A stretch of 64,000 bases of DNA, from the NCBI RefSeq assembly GCF_036962705.1, contig NZ_JBALOQ010000018.1, forward strand, positions 1 through 64,000, written 5' to 3'. The position numbers and the translations under genes are program-made. Under the pieces are notes generated by a model, which was given only the letters and a program-made list of their open reading frames with translations, made no database searches and had not been told where the DNA came from. Origin of the DNA: Ferdinandcohnia sp036962705 (GTDB lineage Bacteria; Bacillota; Bacilli; Bacillales; Bacillaceae_L). Below, in pieces: positions 41,176-50,106 of the stretch (its first letter is position 1; every line of letters begins with the position of its first letter).

Positions 41176-42267
41176 CTACACTCTCGGTTCGGCTACGATT
41201 TTTACATCTTCTCCGAGCTGTTCCACAGATTTAATTGTTAATTGTAATGCATCATCGATAGCTTCGATTCCAGTACCACCAATTGACGTAGGTGCTAGCT
41301 TTCCACCTACTAACTTTGGTGCAAGGTAGACGATGACTTGGTTAATTGCCTTTTCCTTTAAAAAGCTGCCATTCACTTCTGCTCCACCTTCAACATAAAT
41401 GGAGGAAATGCCTTCTTCACCTAGACGTGTAAGCAAGGTGTTAATTGATAATTCAGACTCTTGCATTTTGATAATTCTAACACCATTTTTACCTGAAAAT
41501 TCGTTCATTTTCTCCTCATTTACCCGATTGGATACAATAATCCAAGTCTCTGCCTCGCCGTCATTGACTACTTGTGCATCAAGGGGGGTTCTTAGGGTTG
41601 AATCCAAGATGATTCGAATCGGATTTTTGCCTGTCCCATTTGGAAGCCTTGTTGTTAAACTTGGATTATCTACAAGCACTGTATTTACCCCTACAAGAAT
41701 CGCATCATGGATACTTCTATATAAATGAACATCATTTCGAGCAGCCTCACCGGTTATCCATTTACTTTCACCAGTTACTGTTGCTGTTTTCCCGTCAAGA
41801 GTAGTGGCAGATTTCAAAGTTACATAAGGAATTTTTTTATCTAAGAAATGATAAAAAACTGCGTTTAAAGCATCTGCTTGTTCCTTGCATACCCCGACCT
41901 CAACTTCGATTCCGGCTGCTTTTAATTTGGCGATGCCTTTTCCAGCAACGAGTGGATTTGGATCAGTCGTTGCAATAACAACCCTTTTCACATTACTATT
42001 CACTAAAAGGTCAGCACATGGAGGAGTTTTTCCATGGTGACTACACGGTTCTAAAGTTACATACGCGGTTGCATTTTGTGCCTTTTCACCAGCCATTCTT
42101 ATTGCATGCACCTCTGCATGAGGTTCTCCGGCTTTAAGATGTGCTCCGATTCCTACAACACGTCCTTCATTGACAATGACTGCACCTACGACAGGATTGG
42201 GAGTGGTTTGACCTTTACCTGCCTTTGCAACATTTATCGCTAAATTCATATAATCTTGATCTCTCAT
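41176..42267 (-). CDS. ribD: Bifunctional pyrimidine deaminase/reductase RibD
   Basis: A 363-residue enzyme with an N-terminal zinc deaminase domain (HAEVHA at 50-55; PCSHHGKTPPC at 74-84 with Cys75 and Cys84) and a C-terminal NADPH-dependent reductase domain (about 146-360, beginning VTLKSATTLDGK). It performs steps 2 and 3 of riboflavin synthesis. First gene of the operon, downstream of the FMN riboswitch and its terminator. Confidence 0.96.
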   Translation of the reverse strand: MRDQDYMNLAINVAKAGKGQTTPNPVVGAVIVNEGRVVGIGAHLKAGEPHAEVHAIRMAGEKAQNATAYVTLEPCSHHGKTPPCADLLVNSNVKRVVIATTDPNPLVAGKGIAKLKAAGIEVEVGVCKEQADALNAVFYHFLDKKIPYVTLKSATTLDGKTATVTGESKWITGEAARNDVHLYRSIHDAILVGVNTVLVDNPSLTTRLPNGTGKNPIRIILDSTLRTPLDAQVVNDGEAETWIIVSNRVNEEKMNEFSGKNGVRIIKMQESELSINTLLTRLGEEGISSIYVEGGAEVNGSFLKEKAINQVIVYLAPKLVGGKLAPTSIGGTGIEAIDDALQLTIKSVEQLGEDVKIVAEPRV

Positions 42268-42333
42268 CTTATCTACACACCTTTCTATTTATCATGTACT
42301 ATTTACGGGGGTTCTATCTTTATTTGCCAAAAC

Positions 42334-42364
42334 AAAAAGACCTCGGAAAACAATCCGGGGTCTT
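42334..42364 (-). terminator. FMN-riboswitch attenuator terminator
   Basis: On the minus strand AAGACCCCGG pairs with CCGAGGTCTT, then TTTTGTTTTGG. It lies between the FMN aptamer and ribD. Confidence 0.82.
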
Positions 42365-42454
42365 GGTCGATGTCATTTAAGCAGCAGAATATGTATTTTG
42401 CCCAACACAAATAAAGGTATTATGGACAAATTTTTTTCACATACCGTACTAACA

Positions 42455-42640
42455 TCCTTCTCCCATCCAGACTCTAACTGTCGGCCTTGGATTCTCACCA
42501 AAGTCCACCATTTCAAATGAATTCTCATGGCATAATGCCTATTAACATAATAAAAATGTTAACATTAAAATGGGTCACGGGCTTAGAACAACTTGTTCAT
42601 CACCGTCGGTAAGGAATTTCACCTACCCCCGAAGGAAAAT
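42455..42640 (-). ncRNA. FMN riboswitch (RFN element)
   Basis: On the minus strand all conserved blocks are present: CCTTCGGGGGTAGGTGAAA, TTCCTTACCGACGGTGATGA, AGCCCGTGACCC, GGTGGACTTTGGTGAGAATC, CAAGGCCGACAGTTAGAGTC and TGGATGGGAGAAGG. There is an enlarged variable stem between GACCC and GGTGGAC. It should switch off the rib operon when FMN is high, through the terminator at 42334-42364. Confidence 0.96.
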
Positions 42641-42666
42641 ATTTAATTCTTTTAGCGATGTAAAAC

Positions 42667-42697
42667 AGTATAACATAAAGTATTCTTATTTTGTCGA
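42667..42697 (-). promoter_or_regulatory. Sigma-A promoter of the rib operon
   Basis: On the minus strand TCGACA (42692-42697), 19 bases, TGT-TATACT with an extended -10 (TATACT at 42667-42672). It places transcription start about 20 bases before the riboswitch. Confidence 0.6.
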
Positions 42698-42751
42698 ATT
42701 TAATACTTTACGATACAGATTATGTATTTTAGTATTCATATGGATGATTAA

Positions 42752-42838
42752 TTAAGCTATAAACAGCCAAAAAATAACTCCCCATGCAATCGAAATTAAA
42801 AGCAGAACAAATAATACCGTCCATCTACCTTTACCCAT
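42752..42838 (-). CDS. 28-residue single-span membrane peptide
   Basis: Reads MGKGRWTVLFVLLL followed by ISIAWGVIFWLFIA: a basic start and one hydrophobic helix. GAGGTG lies 6 bases before the ATG. It sits between ppiB and the rib leader on the minus strand, and a terminator lies upstream of it, after ppiB. I do not recognise a family. Its coding status rests on the ribosome site and the membrane-helix pattern. Confidence 0.5.
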   Translation of the reverse strand: MGKGRWTVLFVLLLISIAWGVIFWLFIA

Positions 42839-42865
42839 TTAGTTTCACCTCAATAATCATTATAA

Positions 42866-42902
42866 GACAAAGAAAAAGACACAACAAGAATGACCTGTTG
42901 TG
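42866..42902 (-). terminator. Intrinsic terminator of ppiB
   Basis: CACAACA pairs with TGTTGTG (42880-42886 with 42896-42902), then TCTTTTTCTTTG on the minus strand. Confidence 0.8.
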
Positions 42903-42911
42903 CCTCGCATC

Positions 42912-43346
42912 TTACTCTTCCCAAACTTTAACTTCTTTCATGACATCGCCCTGTTTAATTCGGTACACAGACTCCAATCCCTCAATTACTTGTCCGAATA
43001 CTGTGTGTACACCATCTAAATGAGGCTGTGACTCATGTACGATGAAAAATTGGCTTCCACCGGTGTCTTTTCCAGCGTGTGCCATAGATAATGCTCCTGG
43101 TACATGTTTATGTGGATTTCCTTCTGTTTCACATTTTATTGTATACCCAGGTCCACCAGTTCCATTTCCACGTGGGCAACCACCTTGTGCGACAAAGCCA
43201 GGAATTACACGGTGGAATGTTAGACCATTATAAAAACCTTCATTCGCAAGCTTTTCAAAATTCTCTACAGTTCCAGGTGCTTCATTTGGATATAATTCAA
43301 TTACAATTTTTTCTCCATTTTCAAATTCAATGCTAGCTTTTTTCAT
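42912..43346 (-). CDS. ppiB: Peptidyl-prolyl cis-trans isomerase (cyclophilin) PpiB
   Basis: A 144-residue single-domain cyclophilin without signal peptide, therefore cytoplasmic. The active-site stretch is FHRVIPGFVAQGG (catalytic Arg, Phe), with AMAH-like SMAHAGKDTGGSQFFI. Speeds up proline isomerisation in folding. Own gene, next to the rib operon as in B. subtilis. Confidence 0.95.
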   Translation of the reverse strand: MKKASIEFENGEKIVIELYPNEAPGTVENFEKLANEGFYNGLTFHRVIPGFVAQGGCPRGNGTGGPGYTIKCETEGNPHKHVPGALSMAHAGKDTGGSQFFIVHESQPHLDGVHTVFGQVIEGLESVYRIKQGDVMKEVKVWEE

Positions 43347-43540
43347 TTGAAACCTCCGCTCCTAATCTTTCGTCCATATGTATTGAACGAGTTCATTTTA
43401 CTATAAATGGTTGGAATAATCCAATGTGAAAGGGGGCGTTTTTCCTAAATACACGTCAAAAAGATATTTTTGGTGAAGAATAATATATAATATGTACGAT
43501 GGGATAACCTTGCATAAAAAAATAAAAGGAGGAAACTAGT

Positions 43541-44410
43541 TTGAGATATAAACATATACTCTCATTTTTACTTGTGTTTTCACTCATTTTTCCATCACTT
43601 AGCTTCGCAGACGCTGCACCCGGAGATGTGATTATTACACTTGGTGAAGACTTAACCGAAACACAAAAGGAAGCAATCTTAAAAGAAATGAACGCACCGG
43701 AGAACCCACAGCTTGTCGTTGTCACTAACGCTGAAGAACATCAGTACCTTGGAAATTATATTCCAAAGGCAAGAATCGGGAACAAAGCCCTATCTTCAGC
43801 TTCTATCACCATTGAGGAAGAAGGATCGGGGTTAGATGTAACAATTTCAAAACATATCACTTTAATTACAGAGGAAATGTATGCTAATGCATTAATTACA
43901 GCTGGTGTGAAAGACGCAAAAATCTATGTAACTGGACCTTTTGATGTTTCTGGAACAGCAGCATTAACTGGAATTATTAAAGCTTACGAGGTTTCTTCAG
44001 ACAAGGTAATTCCTGAGGAAGTTAAGCAGATTGCTAATGAAGAAATGGTGGAAACCACAAAATTAAGTGAAAAATTTGGTGCAGAAGATGCTGCTGCCTT
44101 AATGGCAAAAATTAAGGATGAAATAGCTAAAAACGCACCGAAAAACGATGAAGAACTTCGTACCATTATTGTAAATGCTGCGAATGATTTGGGTATTACG
44201 TTAACAGAAGCTGACATAAATCGACTAATGGAACTTTTTAATAAATTAATGGAACTTAATATCGACTGGAATCAGGTTGGAGAACAATTAAATTTAGCAA
44301 AGGATAAACTAACAAACTTTCTTGAATCTGAAGAAGGGCAAAGCTTCTTAGATAAGGTAAAAGAATTTTTTATTAACCTAATTGACGCAATTAAGAATTT
44401 TTTCAAATAA
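43541..44410 (+). CDS. ypuA: Exported DUF1002 protein YpuA
   Basis: A 289-residue secreted protein with signal peptide about 1-23 (cut near SFADA), followed by a DUF1002 domain. Recognisable segments are LGEDLTETQKEAILKEM and VTGPFDVSGTAALTGIIKAYE. It starts with TTG, 7 bases after AAAGGAGG. The length equals B. subtilis YpuA (290), whose role is unknown (cell-envelope stress regulon in B. subtilis). Lies divergent from ppiB. Confidence 0.92.
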   Translation: MRYKHILSFLLVFSLIFPSLSFADAAPGDVIITLGEDLTETQKEAILKEMNAPENPQLVVVTNAEEHQYLGNYIPKARIGNKALSSASITIEEEGSGLDVTISKHITLITEEMYANALITAGVKDAKIYVTGPFDVSGTAALTGIIKAYEVSSDKVIPEEVKQIANEEMVETTKLSEKFGAEDAAALMAKIKDEIAKNAPKNDEELRTIIVNAANDLGITLTEADINRLMELFNKLMELNIDWNQVGEQLNLAKDKLTNFLESEEGQSFLDKVKEFFINLIDAIKNFFK

Positions 44411-44422
44411 TGACAATAATGA

Positions 44423-44455
44423 AAACCCACGAATTTTTCGTGGGTTTCTTTTTTC
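44423..44455 (+). terminator. Intrinsic terminator of ypuA
   Basis: AAACCCACGAA (44423-44433) pairs with TTCGTGGGTTT (44437-44447), then CTTTTTT. Confidence 0.9.
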
Positions 44456-44480
44456 GATGTCTAGCTCCATGCGCTTTTCT
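44455..44480. repeat. Minimal remnant of repeat family A (A6)
   Basis: GATGTCTAGCTCC joined directly to ATGCGCTTTTCTTA: the two outer ends of the family A element without the middle, in the orientation of copy 121-420. It lies between ypuA and lysA. Confidence 0.6.
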
Positions 44481-44482
44481 TA

Positions 44483-45802
44483 TTATTCTACTACTTCCAA
44501 TTTTAATGGAATATCTAATCTAACTAGATCTTCATAGCTTTCACGTTGGACGACAAGCTGCGCCTCACCATTCTCTACAAATACAACTGCAGGTCTTGGA
44601 ATGCGGTTATAATTATTAGCCATAGCGTATCCGTACGCACCTGTACAGAAAACAGCTAAAACATCATCTGAATTTGCTTTTGGTAATGGTATATCCCAAA
44701 TAAGCATATCGCCGGATTCGCAGCATTTACCGGCAATTGAAACTGTCTCTTCAACAGGATCCTTAACTCGATTTGCTAAAACCGCCTCATATTTTGCTTG
44801 GTAAAGGGCAGGTCTAATATTGTCTGTCATGCCCCCATCAACTGCCAGATATTGACGAATATTAGGTACTTCTTTTCGAGAACCGACTGAATAGATCGTT
44901 GTTCCTGCATCCCCTACAATTGATCGACCTGGCTCAATCCAAATTTCTGGAATTTCAATCGAAAGATCATCAGCATGCTTTTTTACTTCCCCGATTATTG
45001 CTTCAACATACTTTGACGCTGGAAGTGGTTTATCTTCTTCTGTGTAGCGAATTCCAAATCCACCACCAAGATTTAAAACCGTAGGTGTAAACTCCAAGCG
45101 GTCCTTCCAGTCTTTAAGTTTTGCAAACATTTTACCAGTAGCTACTAAAAATCCTGTTGTTTCAAAAATTTGCGAACCAATATGAGAATGAATCCCTAAT
45201 AACTCTAAGTATTCTGAATGAAGTGCCTGCTCGACTGCTTGGTCTGCCTGTCCGTTATCGAGTCCAAATCCAAACTTAGAGTCTTCTTGACCAGTTGTAA
45301 TATAATCATGAGTATGCGCTTCAACTCCTGGTGTTACCCGTAATAAAATTTTCACCGTTGACTTATTCTCTATACAAACCTGCTCTAACAATGAAAGCTC
45401 ATAAAAATTATCAACAACAAGACAGCCAATCTTATTTTTAACTGCCATGTCTAGTTCTTCATAGCTTTTATTATTACCATGGAAGTGAATTCGTTCCACT
45501 GGAAAACCTGCTTGTAGTGCAGTATATAATTCCCCACCAGAAACTACATCTAGTGATAACCCTTCCTCATGTGCAAGTTGAAGCATTGCGATCGTTGAAA
45601 AGGCTTTACTTGCGTATGCAACCTGTGCAGGAATATTTAATCGTTGAAAGGTTTCACGAAAGCTTCTAGCACGCTCTCTGATAAGTGCAACATCATACAC
45701 ATATAAAGGTGTGCCGTATTGTTTTGCTAATTCTACTGCATCTACCCCACCAATTTCTAAGTGGTTTTTTTCATTTACTTTGCTTGTTCCATGCAAAAAC
45801 AT
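44483..45802 (-). CDS. lysA: Diaminopimelate decarboxylase
   Basis: A 439-residue PLP enzyme of fold type III, the last step of lysine synthesis. The PLP lysine is in VAYASKAFS, and further motifs are HFHGNNKS, GLDVVSGGEL, LNLGGGFGI, EPGRSIVGDAG and CCESGD. The start at 45802 has GAGGGG 7 bases upstream, giving the same length as B. subtilis LysA. Located between ypuA and spoVAF as in B. subtilis. Confidence 0.96.
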   Translation of the reverse strand: MFLHGTSKVNEKNHLEIGGVDAVELAKQYGTPLYVYDVALIRERARSFRETFQRLNIPAQVAYASKAFSTIAMLQLAHEEGLSLDVVSGGELYTALQAGFPVERIHFHGNNKSYEELDMAVKNKIGCLVVDNFYELSLLEQVCIENKSTVKILLRVTPGVEAHTHDYITTGQEDSKFGFGLDNGQADQAVEQALHSEYLELLGIHSHIGSQIFETTGFLVATGKMFAKLKDWKDRLEFTPTVLNLGGGFGIRYTEEDKPLPASKYVEAIIGEVKKHADDLSIEIPEIWIEPGRSIVGDAGTTIYSVGSRKEVPNIRQYLAVDGGMTDNIRPALYQAKYEAVLANRVKDPVEETVSIAGKCCESGDMLIWDIPLPKANSDDVLAVFCTGAYGYAMANNYNRIPRPAVVFVENGEAQLVVQRESYEDLVRLDIPLKLEVVE

Positions 45803-45886
45803 CGAATTCCCCTCATTCCTTGAAAGAGTACTCATCAGAGCCTACTATGAAAAAGCACGATTTCATGCTTATCTCATCTTATTTAA

Positions 45887-45925
45887 TAAAAAAAGACAGC
45901 TAATCACTTATAGTCATCAGCTGTC
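45887..45925 (-). terminator. Intrinsic terminator of the spoVA operon
   Basis: GACAGCT pairs with AGCTGTC (45895-45901 with 45919-45925), then seven T on the minus strand. About 60 bases past spoVAF. Confidence 0.75.
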
Positions 45926-45985
45926 ATAATATCTTTAACGCTGTGCTATGAAAAATAGATTAACACAACGTATTATATGGTGCAA

Positions 45986-47473
45986 CTATTGTTTGAAAGG
46001 TTTTTGAGGGTGTACGATACTTGGTCTTAACTTTGCCCCGGGAACCGAAGTTCGAATGATAATTTGCATTAAAGCTTTTGCATTAAAAGGCAAAAATGGC
46101 CATAAATATGGTGTATTCAAAGAACGGATATTTGCTAAAAATAAGAAATATAAGGTACAGCCAATAATAAATCCTGGTACCTTAAAAATGGCAACAAGTA
46201 TCAATAAGAACAATCTTGCAAACCGGTTTGCAGCACTTAATTCGTAGCTTGGTGTTGCAAATGTCCCAATTGCAGCAATCGCTACATATAGAATGACCTC
46301 CGGAACAAACAATCCAACATCAATTGCAATTTGACCAATTAATGCTGCTGCAATTAAACCCATTGCAGTTGATAATGGTGTTGGCGTATGTATCGCAGCC
46401 ATCCTTAAAAACTCAATTCCCATGTCAGCAAGGAATATTTGAACAACTACCGGGATATTTGATTTTTCGTTAGGACCAATATAATCAATTGCTTTTGGAA
46501 TCATATCCGGCTCTAATACTAATAAAAACCATAGTGGCAAAAGATAAATGGATGCGATTATTCCGATAAATCTTGTCCACCTCAGTAAGGTTCCGACTGC
46601 TGGAGCTTGACGATATTCTTCAGCATGTTGTACATGATGGAACATCGTTGTAGGAGTGATAATTACACTTGGTGAAGTATCAACCATTATGACTACATGC
46701 CCTTCAAGTAAATGGGTTGCTGCCACATCTGGACGCTCTGTATATCTTACCAATGGATATGGATTAAAACCTTGATGAACGATAAATTCCTCAATTGTTT
46801 TATCCGCCATTGTTAGGCCATCAACATCAATCTTGCTAAGTTCTTTTTTAATTATCTCAACTAAATCTGGGTCTGCCACATCCTGAATATACGAGACACA
46901 AATATCTGTCTTTGATCTCTCACCAACCTGCAAAATCTCATTTCGGAGCCTTTCATCACGAATCCTTCTCCTCGTTAATGCACAATTCACAATAATGTTT
47001 TCAACATATCCGTCTCGAGCACCCCTGATTACTTTTTCGGTATCAGGCTCTTGAGGTGTTCTACCTGGATAACTTCGTACATCAATGGCTAATCCGGAAT
47101 CCTCCCCATCAACTAAAAAGAGGATAAGCCCTGAAAGGATAGTATCAACAGCTTCGTCTAAATTCTTGATGGTACTCACTTGTTGATGGACAAGGCGATT
47201 CTCAATGATTTCGAAGGCCTGGGAGGAGTTCTTTTCTTTATCATTGATATTTACTAATTCCTCTAAAATTTGAACAATAATTGCCGTATCACACAATCCA
47301 TTTAAAAAATATAGATGAACTTCTTTATTTAAAATCTTAATCTTTCTAACACCGATATCAAAATTTGTAGTTCCTAAACCTATACGTGATTCAAAATATT
47401 TATCATTATCGACTATTTCAGGAGAGATTGGAGTCATCTTCTTTTCTTGTCCGATCGTAACCACTCCTTTCAA
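45986..47473 (-). CDS. spoVAF: Spore germination protein SpoVAF (GerA family)
   Basis: A GerA-A-type protein of up to 495 residues: soluble N-terminal domain (about 1-285), then four or five membrane helices (about 300-470), with VMVDTSPSVIITPTT before the membrane part. In B. subtilis SpoVAF is last in the operon and acts in the forespore inner membrane, possibly with ion channels during germination. The start is unsure: TTG 47473 gives family length; ATG 47437 is the first ATG. It overlaps spoVAEa. Confidence 0.9.
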   Translation of the reverse strand: MKGVVTIGQEKKMTPISPEIVDNDKYFESRIGLGTTNFDIGVRKIKILNKEVHLYFLNGLCDTAIIVQILEELVNINDKEKNSSQAFEIIENRLVHQQVSTIKNLDEAVDTILSGLILFLVDGEDSGLAIDVRSYPGRTPQEPDTEKVIRGARDGYVENIIVNCALTRRRIRDERLRNEILQVGERSKTDICVSYIQDVADPDLVEIIKKELSKIDVDGLTMADKTIEEFIVHQGFNPYPLVRYTERPDVAATHLLEGHVVIMVDTSPSVIITPTTMFHHVQHAEEYRQAPAVGTLLRWTRFIGIIASIYLLPLWFLLVLEPDMIPKAIDYIGPNEKSNIPVVVQIFLADMGIEFLRMAAIHTPTPLSTAMGLIAAALIGQIAIDVGLFVPEVILYVAIAAIGTFATPSYELSAANRFARLFLLILVAIFKVPGFIIGCTLYFLFLANIRSLNTPYLWPFLPFNAKALMQIIIRTSVPGAKLRPSIVHPQKPFKQ

Positions 47474-48020
47474 GTATTAATTCTACTGCTTTTCTTGTTA
47501 CAGGTGCACCAAGTTTAAGATCATCTTTACGTGCCATTTTTCCAATATCTCCAATACCTATGATAATTGGAACATCCAGTTTATCTAAACAATACACCGT
47601 ATCCCCGTTAATTCGGCCAATGTCATACTCAGTAATCCCGCTTTTGTCAACGCCGTATTTCGTAAGATTTAAGTCTCTGTCAATACTGATGTCAACCTTT
47701 GTCCATTCTGATTGATGGGTTTTCGATGCAACCGCAATAACACCCAACACTTCAATTTTAGGATGATTTGCGACATACATTAATGCATGTTCACCCATTC
47801 CTTCACCCAATAAGCCACTATCATCAAACATTACAAAAACAGGGTCATGAGGGGTATCTAGAATGTATTTCACTATTTCTTTGCCCGATAAAGTTGTAGG
47901 GTTTCCTTGTGATTTGGAAATACATCGTCCCCCCACTTCTTTTGCAATATATTCTAATGTCTTTTGTGCATATTCATCGCCATCTGTTACTAGAATCACT
48001 TTTCTTCTAGTTTCATCCAT
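47418..48020 (-). CDS. spoVAEa: Stage V sporulation protein AE, SpoVAEa
   Basis: A 200-residue soluble protein without membrane segments, starting MDETRRKVILVTDGDEYAQK. It matches SpoVAEa of B. subtilis (about 203). It is part of the spoVA set that moves Ca-dipicolinate, but is not itself a membrane channel. AAAGGA lies before the ATG. Confidence 0.93.
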   Translation of the reverse strand: MDETRRKVILVTDGDEYAQKTLEYIAKEVGGRCISKSQGNPTTLSGKEIVKYILDTPHDPVFVMFDDSGLLGEGMGEHALMYVANHPKIEVLGVIAVASKTHQSEWTKVDISIDRDLNLTKYGVDKSGITEYDIGRINGDTVYCLDKLDVPIIIGIGDIGKMARKDDLKLGAPVTRKAVELILERSGYDRTRKEDDSNLS

Positions 48021-48025
48021 AGATT

Positions 48026-48376
48026 CTATCCTTTCGCTCTGAAAATCAGTGCAACTAAGAAAGAAAACAATACTGCCGAGGATATGCCAGCAGAAGTCAA
48101 TTCAAATATCCCCATTGCGATTCCAATAAATCCATGTTCCTCTGCACTTTGCATTGCGCCATGTAAAAGTGAATGACCAAAGCTTGTGATGGGAACAGTC
48201 GCACCAGCACCTGCAAATCTGATTAAATTGTCGTAAAGATTAAATCCATCTAAAATTGTTCCTGCTACGACAAAAACACTCATCACATGTGCAGGAGTGA
48301 ATTTCGCAAAATCAAGTAAAAGCTGTCCTATTACACAAATTGCTCCACCGACTAAAAAAGCATATAAATATTCCAT
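48026..48376 (-). CDS. spoVAEb: Stage V sporulation protein AE, SpoVAEb
   Basis: A 116-residue membrane protein with three or four helices and GGAICVIGQLLLDFAKFTP and GAGATVPITSFGHSL. It is a paralog of SpoVAC (similar motif GAGSAVPVTGFANSM). It is part of the channel complex for Ca-dipicolinic acid in the spore inner membrane. Confidence 0.95.
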   Translation of the reverse strand: MEYLYAFLVGGAICVIGQLLLDFAKFTPAHVMSVFVVAGTILDGFNLYDNLIRFAGAGATVPITSFGHSLLHGAMQSAEEHGFIGIAMGIFELTSAGISSAVLFSFLVALIFRAKG

Positions 48377-48390
48377 TCCCTACTCACCAC

Positions 48391-48577
48391 CATCAAATAC
48401 GCCTTGCCGTATTTGCGCCCGATTTTTTTCGAACTTGCTCGAAAATTTTCCTTTTAAAAATCGAGGCATCCGCCGGAGGCTTAATTTATTCAGCAGGGTT
48501 TTAGCCCTAACTGAAATGTATACTGTTGATGCATTCATACTACTGCTTATATAAAGTAGAATTTCTGCTGAATAAAA
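48391..48577. repeat. Dispersed repeat family B, copy B2 inside spoVA
   Basis: Starts ATACGCCTTGCCGTATTTGC, followed by GATTTTTTTCGAAC, GGCATCCGCCGGAGGC and TTATTCAGCAGGGTTTTAGC. It shares the ends of B1 (9553-9800) but lacks the TCACAAAGACGTTGCC module. It separates spoVAEb from spoVAD. Confidence 0.78.
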
Positions 48578-49582
48578 TTAAACGCGTTCCAACACCACTC
48601 CATGTGCGATTGTAGGAATGGTTTCCTTTTGCTGAATCATTGTTGGGCTAAGAAGTGCACCTGTTGCAACAATAAAAACCTTGTTTAAATTGCCACTAAT
48701 GAGTTCTTTTACAATATGACCATACGTAACAATTGCTGAACAAGCACAGCCACTTCCACCTGCAAACACCTCTTGGTCTGAATGATATAGCATTAATCCA
48801 CAGTCATTATGTTTGTTGCCCAAATCATAGCCCTCTTCTTTTACCATTTCCTTTAGAATCGGACTTCCTACACCGGAGAGGTCGCCAGTCGCAATCAAGT
48901 CATATTCATCTTGATTGATATTTAAATCCTGAAAATGTCGGGTAATGGTATCCGCTGCTGCTGGTGCCATCGCTGAACCAAGATCAAAAGGATTTGTCAT
49001 TCCTAAATCGACTACTTTTCCTATCGTTGCTGAAGTAATCCGAATCGGTCCCTTCTCTTTACTCACCAATGCTGTACCACCACCTGTAGCAGTAAACGTT
49101 GCCGTATCAGGCTTTTGTCCGCCATATTCAGTTGGATAACGGAATTGTCTTTCTGCCGTTGCATTATGACTACTCGTCGATGCAAGGATTCTGTTTGCAA
49201 ATCCACCATCAACAAGCGCTGAACCAACAGCAAGTGACTCCATTGAAGTCGAACAAGCACCGAACATACAAATTAGTGGAATTTGATGATGTCTAGCCGC
49301 ATAATTTGTCGTTACATTTTGATTTAATAAATCGCCAGCTAAAAAAAAATCGACGTCATCATTTGACAAGTTTACCTTTTGGAGACAAGAATCAATGGAA
49401 TCTACCATTAGCCTTCTTTCAGCAGATTCCCAGGAATCTTCACCACAATGCAATTCATCATATTTTATATCAAAACTAGAACCTAAAGGACCAAGACTTT
49501 CTTTTGGTCCCACAGCTGTCCCTGTTGAATTTAAAAAGATTTGATTTTCAAATACCCATGTTTGTTTTCCAACTAACCTCAT
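48578..49582 (-). CDS. spoVAD: Stage V sporulation protein AD, SpoVAD
   Basis: A 334-residue protein of thiolase fold (CMFGACSTSMESLA with the Cys; GGSGCACSAIVTYG). SpoVAD binds dipicolinic acid and is exposed on the outer face of the spore inner membrane. Length matches the family (about 338). A repeat lies directly after its stop codon. Confidence 0.95.
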   Translation of the reverse strand: MRLVGKQTWVFENQIFLNSTGTAVGPKESLGPLGSSFDIKYDELHCGEDSWESAERRLMVDSIDSCLQKVNLSNDDVDFFLAGDLLNQNVTTNYAARHHQIPLICMFGACSTSMESLAVGSALVDGGFANRILASTSSHNATAERQFRYPTEYGGQKPDTATFTATGGGTALVSKEKGPIRITSATIGKVVDLGMTNPFDLGSAMAPAAADTITRHFQDLNINQDEYDLIATGDLSGVGSPILKEMVKEEGYDLGNKHNDCGLMLYHSDQEVFAGGSGCACSAIVTYGHIVKELISGNLNKVFIVATGALLSPTMIQQKETIPTIAHGVVLERV

Positions 49583-49604
49583 ATTGGTCCACCCTTCCCA
49601 TCAA

Positions 49605-50066
49605 TCAAGAAATTGTGAGATTAAAGAAATAACGAATAATCCCGACAATATACGCAGAAACTGCTCCGAAAACGATAACACTGCCTGCAAGCTTAAACAT
49701 ATTCGTAGCGATTCCTAGTACAATACCTTCGCTCTTATACTCCATTGCGGCACTTGTCATCGAATTTGCGAATCCTGTTACAGGTACCGCAGATCCCGCA
49801 CCCGCAAATTGCCCAAGCTTATCATATAGGCCAAACCCGGTTAACAAGGCAGATATTAAAATAAGAGTTGCAACAGTTGGATTTCCCGCATCTTTTTCCG
49901 AGAAATTAAATACTGTCATATAGAAATTTTGTATTCCTTGACCGATTAAGCAGATAGCTCCTCCAACCAGAAATGCCTTAACACAATTTAAGAAGTACTT
50001 TGGTTTAGGCTGATACTTTTTAACGCTGTTTTTATAATCATCTTTCATCTTTTTTTTAGTAGCCAC
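49605..50066 (-). CDS. spoVAC: Stage V sporulation protein AC, SpoVAC
   Basis: A 153-residue membrane protein with a basic N-terminus (KKKMKDDYKNSVKKYQPK), then about four helices, including GGAICLIGQGIQNFY and FAGAGSAVPVTGFANSM. In B. subtilis SpoVAC behaves as a mechanosensitive channel for Ca-dipicolinate release. It precedes spoVAD by 22 bases. Confidence 0.96.
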   Translation of the reverse strand: MATKKKMKDDYKNSVKKYQPKPKYFLNCVKAFLVGGAICLIGQGIQNFYMTVFNFSEKDAGNPTVATLILISALLTGFGLYDKLGQFAGAGSAVPVTGFANSMTSAAMEYKSEGIVLGIATNMFKLAGSVIVFGAVSAYIVGIIRYFFNLTIS

Positions 50067-50106
50067 TTCATGTTCACTCCTCGAATGCGAAAATGTAAAG
50101 CAATTT

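Noticed and set aside
43347..43540. Sigma-M promoter for ypuA
   Set aside because: A CGTC core is present at 43456-43459, but no properly spaced AAC-type -35 was found.
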